Source of the DNA: Actinomycetes bacterium
GTDB lineage: Bacteria > Actinomycetota > Acidimicrobiia > Acidimicrobiales > CADCSY01
Assembly: GCA_025464025.1 (NCBI GenBank)
Contig: JAODBP010000191.1
Location: forward strand, 1-21,788
Direction of reading: 5' to 3'
DNA length: 21,788 nt
Below, in pieces: positions 16,589 through 21,788 of the stretch (positions are counted from its first letter, which is position 1; the number at the start of each line of letters is the position of its first letter). The position numbers and the translations under genes were made by a program. A model generated the notes under the pieces. It saw nothing but the letters and a program-made list of their open reading frames with translations, had not been told where the DNA came from and did no database searches.

Positions 16589-17941
16589 GTGCCCAGGCTG
16601 AAGACGGTGTACCGCTGCGCCGAGTGCGGCGACTCGAGCCCGAAGTGGCTGGGCCGCTGCCCGTCGTGCGAAGCGTGGAACACGCTGGTCGAGGAGGCCG
16701 ACGTCGAGATCCGCCCGGTGGGCCTGGCCCCCACCTCCCGCCCGGTCCTGATGGCCGACGTCGACCTCGGCGAGTTCGCCCACCGCCCCACCGGCATCGG
16801 TGAGCTCGACCGGGTGCTGGGCGGCGGCCTGGTGCCGGGGTCGGTCACCCTCGTCGGGGGCGAGCCCGGCATCGGCAAGTCCACCCTGCTGCTCCAGGTG
16901 CTGGCCGCCCTGGCGCGCGGCGGGGCCCGTTGCCTCCTGGTCACGGCCGAGGAGTCGGTGCAGCAGGTGCGCACCCGGGCCGATCGGCTCACCGCGGTGG
17001 CGCCCGAGCTGTTCGTCGTGGCCGAGACGTCGCTGGGCCACGTGCTCGCCCACGTCGACGAGCTGGCGCCCGACGTGCTCGTGGTCGACTCCATCCAGAC
17101 GATCTACGACCCCGACCTCGGCTCGGCGCCGGGCTCGGTGGCCCAGGTGCGGGAGTGCGCCGCCCGCCTGGTGCGGGAGGCCAAGGAGCGGGGCATGTCC
17201 ACCGTGCTCGTCGGCCACGTCACCAAGGACGGTGCGCTGGCCGGCCCCCGCGTCCTCGAGCACGTGGTCGACACCGTGCTGTCGTTCGAGGGCGACCGGC
17301 ACCACGCCCTGCGCCTGCTCCGGGCCGTGAAGCACCGCTTCGGCAGCACGAACGAGCTCGGCCTGTTCGAGATGACCGAGGCCGGCATGACCGGCGTGCC
17401 CGACCCGAGCGGGCTGTTCCTCGGCGACCGCCGCAAGGGCGTGGCCGGCTCGGTCGTCCTCCCGGCCATGGAGGGCCACCGCCCGCTGCTGGTCGAGGTC
17501 CAGGCGCTCGTCTCGCAGTCGCCGCTGCCCCAGCCCCGCCGCTCGGCCCAGGGGCTCGACTCCGGCCGGCTGGCCCTGATCCTCGCCGTGCTGGCCCAGC
17601 GGGCGGGCGTCGGGCTCAGCCAGATGGACGTCCACGCGTCCGCCGTCGGCGGCGTGAAGGTGGTCGAGCCCGGCGCCGACCTGGCCGTGGCCCTCGCCCT
17701 CACCTCGTCGATGAGCGGCCAGCCCCTCGCCGACGACCTGGTGGCGTGCGGCGAGATCGGTCTGGCCGGCGAGCTGCGCCAGGTCGCCCAGACCGCTCGC
17801 CGCCTGGCCGAGGCCGCCCGGCTCGGCTTCCGCACCGCCATCATCCCGGCCTCGGCGCCCGAGCCGCCGGCCGGGATCCGGGCCCTGCGGGCCGCCACCG
17901 TGGTCGACGCCATCCGGCTCGCCGGCATCGTCCCCGGCTGA
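16589..17941 (+). CDS. radA: DNA repair protein RadA (Sms)
   Basis: A 450-residue RecA-like ATPase that drives branch migration in recombination. It has the N-terminal C4 zinc finger (C10-x2-C13 and C24-x2-C27), Walker A GEPGIGKST (91-99), a Walker B strand VLVVDSIQT, the RadA motif at 248-252 and a C-terminal Lon-like domain (ALILAVLAQRAGVGLSQMDVHASAVGGVKVVEPGADLAVALALTSS). The motif reads KHRFG instead of the usual KNRFG. GTG 16589 gives the family's start (M)PRLKTVYRCAECG. disA follows 32 bases later, as in many Gram-positive genomes. A CCCCGG/CCGGGG hairpin (17932-17952) overlaps the stop and might attenuate read-through. Confidence 0.96.
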   Translation: MPRLKTVYRCAECGDSSPKWLGRCPSCEAWNTLVEEADVEIRPVGLAPTSRPVLMADVDLGEFAHRPTGIGELDRVLGGGLVPGSVTLVGGEPGIGKSTLLLQVLAALARGGARCLLVTAEESVQQVRTRADRLTAVAPELFVVAETSLGHVLAHVDELAPDVLVVDSIQTIYDPDLGSAPGSVAQVRECAARLVREAKERGMSTVLVGHVTKDGALAGPRVLEHVVDTVLSFEGDRHHALRLLRAVKHRFGSTNELGLFEMTEAGMTGVPDPSGLFLGDRRKGVAGSVVLPAMEGHRPLLVEVQALVSQSPLPQPRRSAQGLDSGRLALILAVLAQRAGVGLSQMDVHASAVGGVKVVEPGADLAVALALTSSMSGQPLADDLVACGEIGLAGELRQVAQTARRLAEAARLGFRTAIIPASAPEPPAGIRALRAATVVDAIRLAGIVPG

Positions 17942-17960
17942 GCCCTCCGGGGCGGCCCAC

Positions 17961-17966
17961 TACGCT
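17961..17966 (+). promoter_or_regulatory. Putative -10 box of disA (leaderless type)
   Basis: TACGCT fits TANNNT and ends 7 nt before the disA ATG at 17974. It would allow disA to be transcribed apart from radA. Confidence 0.5.
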
Positions 17967-17973
17967 CGGCGGC

Positions 17974-19053
17974 ATGGCCGGATCGTCGCGTCGCAGCGTC
18001 TCGATGCTGGACGCGCTGGCCGCCGTCGCCCCCGGGAAGCCCCTCCGCGAAGGACTCGACCGCATCCTCCAGGCCGGCATGGGTGCCCTCGTCGTGGTCG
18101 GCGACGGCCCCGACGTGCTCAACATCTGCTCGGGGGGCTTCCTCCTCGACGCCGCCTTCAGCCCCCAGCGGCTGAGCGAGCTGGCCAAGATGGACGGCGC
18201 CATCATCCTGGCCCCCGACGCCAGCCGCATCGCCCGGGCCAACGTCCACCTGGTGCCCAACCCCAACGTCCCGACGTCGGAGACCGGCACCCGGCACCGC
18301 ACCGCCGAGCGGGTGGCCCGGTCGATCGAGGTGCCGGTGGTGTCGGTGTCGGAGGACCAGCAGGTGATCGCCGTCTACGTGGGTGACGAGAAGCACCCGC
18401 TCGAGCCCATCCCCCGCCTCCTCAACCGGGCCAACCAGGCCCTCTCCACGCTCGAGCGCTACAAGAACCGCCTCGACGCCGTGGCCGGCTCGCTCTCCGC
18501 CCTCGAGATCGAGGACCTCGTCACCCAGCGCGACGTGGTCACCGTCCTCCAGCGCACCGAGATGGTCCGGCGCATCGCCGAGGAGGTCGAGGGCTACATC
18601 GTCGAGCTCGGCGTCGACGGCCGCCTCGTGCGGCTCCAGCTCGAGGAGCTGATGGGCGGCGTGGAGGACGATCGCCGGCTGGTGATCAAGGACTACTTCC
18701 ACGAGACGAGCGACTGGCACCTCGACGAGGCCCTCACGGCCCTCTCCGAGCTGGGCACCGACGACCTCCTCGACCTCAAGGCCGTGGCCGCCGCCCTCCA
18801 CCTGCCGAGCAGCGGCACCGACCTCGACCACAACCTCACGGCCCGGGGCTTCCGCCTGCTGGCGAAGGTGCCCCGCCTGCCGGAGAGCGTGATCGAGAGC
18901 ATCGTCGAGCGCTTCGGCACCCTGCAGAAGATCATGCGGGCGAGCATCGACGACCTCGACGACGTGAAGGACGTCGGCGGCACGAGGGCCCGGGCCATCA
19001 AGGAGGGCCTCTCGCGCCTGGCCGAGACGTCGATCCTCGACCGCTACTCGTGA
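17974..19053 (+). CDS. disA: DNA integrity scanning diadenylate cyclase DisA
   Basis: A 359-residue enzyme that makes cyclic di-AMP from two ATP and responds to branched DNA. The N-terminal DAC domain has the catalytic DGA (74-76, in KMDGAIIL) and the ATP-binding GTRHR (105-109) with the following TAER. A helical linker (LLNRANQALSTLERYKNRLD) and a C-terminal helix-hairpin-helix region (VIESIVERFGTLQKIMRASIDDLDDVKDVGGTRARAIKEGLSRL) complete the octamer-forming architecture. It follows radA, a known functional partner: RadA modulates DisA in Bacillus and mycobacteria. Its stop overlaps the hydrolase start (GTGA). No c-di-AMP phosphodiesterase gene is in the window. Confidence 0.97.
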   Translation: MAGSSRRSVSMLDALAAVAPGKPLREGLDRILQAGMGALVVVGDGPDVLNICSGGFLLDAAFSPQRLSELAKMDGAIILAPDASRIARANVHLVPNPNVPTSETGTRHRTAERVARSIEVPVVSVSEDQQVIAVYVGDEKHPLEPIPRLLNRANQALSTLERYKNRLDAVAGSLSALEIEDLVTQRDVVTVLQRTEMVRRIAEEVEGYIVELGVDGRLVRLQLEELMGGVEDDRRLVIKDYFHETSDWHLDEALTALSELGTDDLLDLKAVAAALHLPSSGTDLDHNLTARGFRLLAKVPRLPESVIESIVERFGTLQKIMRASIDDLDDVKDVGGTRARAIKEGLSRLAETSILDRYS

Positions 19054-19733
19054 CGACGGAGCTGAGGACCATGCGCATCGAGCTGGAATCGGAGACGACA
19101 GCCGAGCTGGTGGTCCCGGAGCAGCCGGTGCGGGGCGTCGTCCTCGCCCCCGACGTGATGGGCCTGCGCCCCCTGTTCGACGACCTGTGCGCCCGCCTGG
19201 CGGCCGAGCACGGCTGGGCGGTGTGCGCGCCCGAGCCGTTCCCGGGGCGGGAGGACCTGCCCATCGAGGAGCGGCTGGAGCTGGTGCGCACGCTGCGCGA
19301 CGACGAGCAGGTGGGCGACCTCGTGGCCGCGGCCGAGGTCCTGCGGCGGAAGGCGGGCGTCGACGACGTGGCCGTCCTCGGGTTCTGCATGGGCGGCATG
19401 TACGCGCTGAAGGCGGCGGACAGCCGGGCCTTCGACAAGGTTGTGTCGTTCTACGGGATGATCCGCGTGCCGGAGAACTTCCAGGGCCGGGGCCACCGCG
19501 AGCCGCTCAAGGCCGTCACCTCACCCGAGGCCGTGCCGGTGCTGGCCGTCGTCGGTGGGCGCGACCACTACACGCCGACGCAGGACATCGACGACCTCGA
19601 GGCGGCCGGCGCCGAGGTGCACCGCTACCCCGAGGGTGAGCACGGGTTCGTGCACGATCCGAGTCGGCCCACCCACCGGGCCGACGACGCCGCCGACGCC
19701 TGGCGGCACGTGGTGGCGTTCCTCGCCGTCTAG
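19050..19733 (+). CDS. Dienelactone hydrolase family protein
   Basis: A 227-residue alpha/beta hydrolase. The catalytic triad is visible as Cys113 in GFCMGG (Cys nucleophile, as in true dienelactone hydrolases), Asp172 in GGRDHYT and His198 in GEHGFVHD. VVLAPDVMGLRP is the usual first strand and turn. The GTG start shares four bases with the disA stop, giving translational coupling to disA, although no c-di-AMP role is known for this family. It ends on a CTAG shared with the stop of the convergent Crp-type gene. The natural substrate is unknown; carboxymethylenebutenolidase is only a family label. Confidence 0.9.
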   Translation: MTTELRTMRIELESETTAELVVPEQPVRGVVLAPDVMGLRPLFDDLCARLAAEHGWAVCAPEPFPGREDLPIEERLELVRTLRDDEQVGDLVAAAEVLRRKAGVDDVAVLGFCMGGMYALKAADSRAFDKVVSFYGMIRVPENFQGRGHREPLKAVTSPEAVPVLAVVGGRDHYTPTQDIDDLEAAGAEVHRYPEGEHGFVHDPSRPTHRADDAADAWRHVVAFLAV

Positions 19734-20389
19734 CGAGCGCGGCGGCTGAGCTGCTCGCGGTCGGTGATCGTGTAGCGCCGGTCGCGCTGCTCCACCCACC
19801 CGAGGCGGATGAACGAGGCGAGGGCCTTGTTGACCCGCTCGCGCGAGGCGCCGACCAGTCCGGCCAGCTCCTCCTGGGTGACGGGCAGCGTGAACTCGTC
19901 GGCGTCGCCGGCCAGCTCGAGCAGCCGCTTGGCCGTGCGGCCGGTCACGTCGAGGAAGACGGCGTCGGCCAGCGCGTTGTCCATGTTGCGGAGCCGGCGG
20001 GCGAGCATCTCGACCACGCCCCAGAGGAGCTCGGGGTCGGTGGCCAGCTCCTCGCGGATGGCGCGGTAGGGGATGGCGTGGACGACGCCCACCTCGAGGG
20101 CCCGGGCCCCGGCCGAGCGGCCCATGTCGTCGAACAGCGGCATCTCGCCGAACAGGTCGCCCGGTTCCATGAGGGCCACGACCGATTCGCGGCCGTCGGG
20201 GGAGCGGTTGGCGATGGCGATGCGGCCCGATTCGACGACGAACAGCTCGGCGGCGTCGTCGCCCTCGTGGAAGAGCACGTCGCCTCGGCGCAACGAGCGC
20301 GAGACCGACGCGGCCACCACGCGCTGCACGGCCTCGGGGGCGAGGGAGCGGAACAGGTCGACGTCGGCGAGGAGCTGTGGATCCAGCAT
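19730..20389 (-). CDS. Crp/Fnr family transcriptional regulator
   Basis: A 219-residue regulator with an N-terminal cyclic-nucleotide-binding barrel and a C-terminal winged helix. The phosphate-binding cassette is FGEMPLFDDMGRSAGARAL with Gly81-Glu82 and Arg91-Ser92 in the cAMP-contact positions, so cAMP or a related ligand is plausible. The long C-helix (AIREELATDPELLWGVVEMLARRLRNMDNAL) dimerises. The helix-turn-helix is LPVTQEELAGLVGASRERVNKALASFIRLG (168-197). No Fnr cysteine cluster is present. It closely resembles actinobacterial Crp/GlxR-like proteins. It is divergent from ispD across 39 bp and convergent with the dienelactone hydrolase. Its TANNNT box implies a leaderless transcript. 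Confidence 0.93.
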   Translation of the reverse strand: MLDPQLLADVDLFRSLAPEAVQRVVAASVSRSLRRGDVLFHEGDDAAELFVVESGRIAIANRSPDGRESVVALMEPGDLFGEMPLFDDMGRSAGARALEVGVVHAIPYRAIREELATDPELLWGVVEMLARRLRNMDNALADAVFLDVTGRTAKRLLELAGDADEFTLPVTQEELAGLVGASRERVNKALASFIRLGWVEQRDRRYTITDREQLSRRAR

Positions 20390-20398
20390 GTCCAGGGA

Positions 20399-20404
20399 AT
20401 CCTA
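20399..20404 (-). promoter_or_regulatory. Putative -10 box of Crp/Fnr gene (leaderless type)
   Basis: On the minus strand TAGGAT ends 9 nt before the ATG at 20389. It lies back to back with the ispD -10 box, with 10 bp between them. Confidence 0.5.
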
Positions 20405-20414
20405 GGAGCGCCCG

Positions 20415-20420
20415 TACAGT
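20415..20420 (+). promoter_or_regulatory. Putative -10 box of ispD (leaderless type)
   Basis: TACAGT ends 8 nt before the ispD ATG at 20429. No -35 or ribosome site is visible. Confidence 0.5.
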
Positions 20421-20428
20421 GCACCGCG

Positions 20429-21058
20429 ATGGGTGGCGACGGGCCGGTCTGGGCCGTGGTGGTGGCCGCCGGCTCCGGCGCCCGGTTCGGCCGGCCGAAG
20501 CAGTACGAGCGCCTCGGCGACCGCCGGGTCCTCGACTGGTCCCTGGCCGCGGCGCGGAGCGTCGCCGGCGGGATCGTGCTGGTCGTCGCGCCCGAGCGGG
20601 TGCGCGACCCTGAACCGGGCGCTGACGTCATCGTCGCCGGCGGGGCCACCCGCTCGGCCTCGGTCCGTGCCGGCCTCGCCGTGGTGCCCGACGACGCCGA
20701 GGTCGTGGTCGTCCACGACGCCGCCCGGCCGGCGGCGTCCCCCGCCCTGTTCGCCGCCGTGGTCGCCGCCGTGCGCGACGGGGCCGACGCCGCCCTGCCC
20801 GGGGTGCCGGTGGTCGACACGATCAAGCGCGTCGTGGGGGACGTGGTCGAGACGCTCGACCGGTCGGAGCTGGTGGCGGTGCAGACCCCCCAGGCGTTCC
20901 GGGCCTCGGCGCTCCGGGCGGCCCACGCCGGCGGCGCCGAGGCGACCGACGACGGTGCGCTGGTCGAGGCGACAGGTGGCAGGGTGGTGGTCGTGCCCGG
21001 CGAACCCGACAACCTCAAGGTCACCACGCCGGCCGACCTCGATCGGCTGGGCCGATGA
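20429..21058 (+). CDS. ispD: 2-C-methyl-D-erythritol 4-phosphate cytidylyltransferase
   Basis: The third enzyme of the MEP isoprenoid pathway: CTP plus MEP to CDP-ME. The 209-residue protein has the nucleotide-binding AAGSGARFGRPKQ (13-25, with Arg19 and Lys24 the catalytic basic residues), VVHDAARP, LVAVQTPQAF and the C-terminal GEPDNLKVTTPADL. The loop between Arg19 and PKQ is two residues shorter than in E. coli, a form I recall as common in actinobacteria. ATG 20429 is chosen because homology begins there and the frame upstream is antisense to the Crp-type gene. Its stop overlaps ispF by four bases (ATGA). Confidence 0.95.
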   Translation: MGGDGPVWAVVVAAGSGARFGRPKQYERLGDRRVLDWSLAAARSVAGGIVLVVAPERVRDPEPGADVIVAGGATRSASVRAGLAVVPDDAEVVVVHDAARPAASPALFAAVVAAVRDGADAALPGVPVVDTIKRVVGDVVETLDRSELVAVQTPQAFRASALRAAHAGGAEATDDGALVEATGGRVVVVPGEPDNLKVTTPADLDRLGR

Positions 21059-21540
21059 CCGTCCGGGTCGGGCAGGGCTTCGACGTCCACCCCTTCGCCC
21101 CTGCGGGCAGTCGCCCGCTGGTGCTCGGGGGCGTCACCTTCGAGGGCGAGCGGGGCCTCGCCGGCCACAGCGACAGCGACGTGATCGCCCACGCCGTGGC
21201 CGACGCCCTCCTCGGCGCGGCCGGCCTGGGCGACATCGGCATGCACTTCCCCGACACCGATCCGGCCTGGGCCGGCGCCGACAGCCTGCGGCTGCTCGCC
21301 GAGGTCGTGCGCCTGGTGGGCGAGGCCGGCTGGAGCGTCGCCAACGTCGACTGCTCGGTCGTGCTCGAGGCGCCGAAGCTGGCCCCCCGCCGCACCGAGA
21401 TGCAGGCTGCCCTCGGCGCCGTGGTCGGCGCCGGCGTGACGATCAAGGGCAAGCGGGCCGAGGGCCTCGGCGCCCTCGGCCGGGGCGAGGGCATCGCCTG
21501 CTGGGCCGTCGCCCTGCTCGAACGAGAGGACCGAACATGA
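21055..21540 (+). CDS. ispF: 2-C-methyl-D-erythritol 2,4-cyclodiphosphate synthase
   Basis: The fifth MEP-pathway enzyme: cyclises CDP-ME 2-phosphate, releasing CMP. The 161-residue protein keeps the metal ligands Asp10, His12 (GFDVH) and His46 (SDVIAHA), the HSD loop, LGDIGMHFPDTDP and Lys108 in EAPKL. The C-terminal nucleotide loop reads KGKRAEGLGALGRGEG where E. coli has KATTTEKLGFTGRGEG, so the two Thr residues that bind the diphosphate are Lys133 and Arg134. It overlaps ispD at its start and the micro-ORF at its stop (ATGA both times), forming one translation-coupled operon. Together with ispD it supplies the prenyl diphosphate synthase at 5618-6604. Confidence 0.95.
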   Translation: MTVRVGQGFDVHPFAPAGSRPLVLGGVTFEGERGLAGHSDSDVIAHAVADALLGAAGLGDIGMHFPDTDPAWAGADSLRLLAEVVRLVGEAGWSVANVDCSVVLEAPKLAPRRTEMQAALGAVVGAGVTIKGKRAEGLGALGRGEGIACWAVALLEREDRT

Positions 21541-21665
21541 GCGAGCGCAGCGAGCGAATCATGAGCACAGGCCTTGCGCAGGCGCTCTGCGCCGAGCGGC
21601 TCACTGGGGGAACCTGCGGTCGGCTCGACGGTGGCCATCGCTGGAACGGAGGTCAGCCCCAGTGA
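21537..21665 (+). CDS. 42-residue micro-ORF coupled to ispF and the next gene
   Basis: The ATG overlaps the ispF stop (ATGA, 21537-21540) and its TGA overlaps the next gene's GTG (GTGA, 21662-21665), so it bridges the two genes. The peptide begins MSERSERIMSTGLAQAL and resembles no protein I know. Its first codons are a GAGCGAGCGCAGCGAGCG repeat also seen near gene starts in many high-GC actinobacteria (recalled, not searched). A second in-frame ATG is at 21561. It may be a translated repeat element and not a functional protein; coupling could still matter. In M. tuberculosis cysS1 lies at this place. Confidence 0.4.
   Translation: MSERSERIMSTGLAQALCAERLTGGTCGRLDGGHRWNGGQPQ
21539..21592 (+). 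repeat. Short-repeat element with internal palindromes (SERSER-type)
   Basis: GAGCGAGCGCAGCGAGCG at 21539-21556 is a tandem arrangement of GAGCG units. Downstream are a 6-bp inverted repeat GCGCAG-GCGCT-CTGCGC (21576-21592) and an alternative GGCGC-TCT-GCGCC (21581-21593). No other copy is apparent in this window. Confidence 0.45.
21648..21653 (+). promoter_or_regulatory. Strong ribosome-binding site for the last gene
   Basis: GGAGGT lies 8 nt before the GTG at 21662. It is the best Shine-Dalgarno sequence in the window and decides that start. It is inside the micro-ORF. Confidence 0.75.
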
Positions 21666-21788
21666 GCCCCGCCAAGAAGCCGTCCGGGGGACGGGGTCGT
21701 CCACCGGCTCGAGGTGGGCGACCGCCCGCTCGGCGGGGCGGCCCGCGGCGCGGCCCCGGCCCGGCCGAGGGCGAGTCCCGCCCCTCCG
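21662..21788 (+). CDS. N-terminus of an Arg/Gly/Pro-rich protein, possibly RlmB (3'-truncated)
   Basis: The frame from GTG 21662 is open to the right edge (42 codons) and begins MSPAKKPSGGRGRPPARGG, continuing very rich in Arg, Gly and Pro. Such a disordered basic tail is typical of actinobacterial RlmB/TrmH-type 23S rRNA 2'-O-methyltransferases, and rlmB follows ispF-cysS in M. tuberculosis, so RlmB is my best guess. The catalytic SpoU domain lies beyond the window and the call is context only. GGAGGT 8 nt upstream supports the start; the start also overlaps the micro-ORF stop. Confidence 0.5.
   Translation, partial: MSPAKKPSGGRGRPPARGGRPPARRGGPRRGPGPAEGESRPS

Noticed and set aside
17932..17952. 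CCCCGG/CCGGGG hairpin at the end of radA as a terminator
   Set aside because: Only 6 bp with a 9-nt loop, no T run, and it overlaps the stop codon; mentioned only as a possible attenuator.
16930..17973. Plus-strand extension of the disA frame far into radA
   Set aside because: It is out of frame with radA and Arg/Ala/Gly-rich; the conserved DisA start and a -10 box place the start at 17974.
19731..19748. AGCGAGCGCGGCGG resembling the SERSER-type repeat
   Set aside because: Matches only the first few GAGCG units and encodes the natural Arg-rich end of the Crp-type protein.
20433..21536. Long plus-strand frame through ispD and ispF
   Set aside because: Shadow frame of two overlapping MEP genes; only its last 43 codons, from the ATG at 21537, are worth reporting as the micro-ORF.

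Overview
This is a very G+C-rich, densely coded stretch of a bacterial chromosome, almost certainly Actinomycetota and probably Acidimicrobiia-like (the class is an inference). The evidence is the codon bias, a mycobacterial-type ClpC, a DisA/RadA pair, an F420-type LLM oxidoreductase and many GTG starts. I see no rRNA, tRNA, CRISPR array, phage or transposase. No gap between genes exceeds 300 bp; the longest are about 130-140 bp.

Layout. (1) 1-6604: the 3' part of lysS, then an SDR dehydrogenase, an ASCH plus winged-helix protein, an LLM flavin/F420 oxidoreductase, a PNPOx-like split-barrel protein and a MarR-GNAT fusion with a perfect palindrome at its promoter. These face a minus-strand pair, a long-chain polyprenyl diphosphate synthase and a glycolipid-binding-domain protein. 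(2) 6605-9302: a divergent promoter region with a perfect 10-bp inverted repeat, then clpC (TTG start) and a strong hairpin terminator. (3) 9348-16565: an accessory metabolic region. It has a cytochrome P450, then a plus-strand operon (SDR, amidohydrolase, SnoaL-like) behind a perfect AACGTTAC-N5-GTAACGTT palindrome. That operon meets a minus-strand operon (SDR, SnoaL-like, TetR) tail to tail. An MmyB-type XRE regulator, divergent to the second operon, and a diacylglycerol-kinase-family lipid kinase follow. (4) 16589-21788: core genes radA, disA, a dienelactone hydrolase, a Crp/Fnr regulator (minus), ispD, ispF, a 42-codon micro-ORF made of a short-repeat element, and the start of an Arg/Gly/Pro-rich protein, probably RlmB.

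The core genes keep the order known from Mycobacterium tuberculosis (lysS, lsr2, clpC1 ... radA, disA, carD, ispD, ispF, cysS, rlmB). Here lsr2, carD and cysS are not at their expected places, and accessory genes, a Crp-type regulator and the micro-ORF occupy those positions. Co-transcribed genes are packed with 4-base ATGA/GTGA overlaps. Six genes have a TANNNT -10 box 7-9 nt before the start codon, the signature of leaderless transcription.

No clearly new defence or mobile system is visible. The best leads are the MarR-GNAT gene with its palindrome and missing canonical start, the palindrome-controlled SDR/amidohydrolase/SnoaL operon, the micro-ORF repeat between ispF and the last gene, and an IspF with a changed nucleotide-binding loop.
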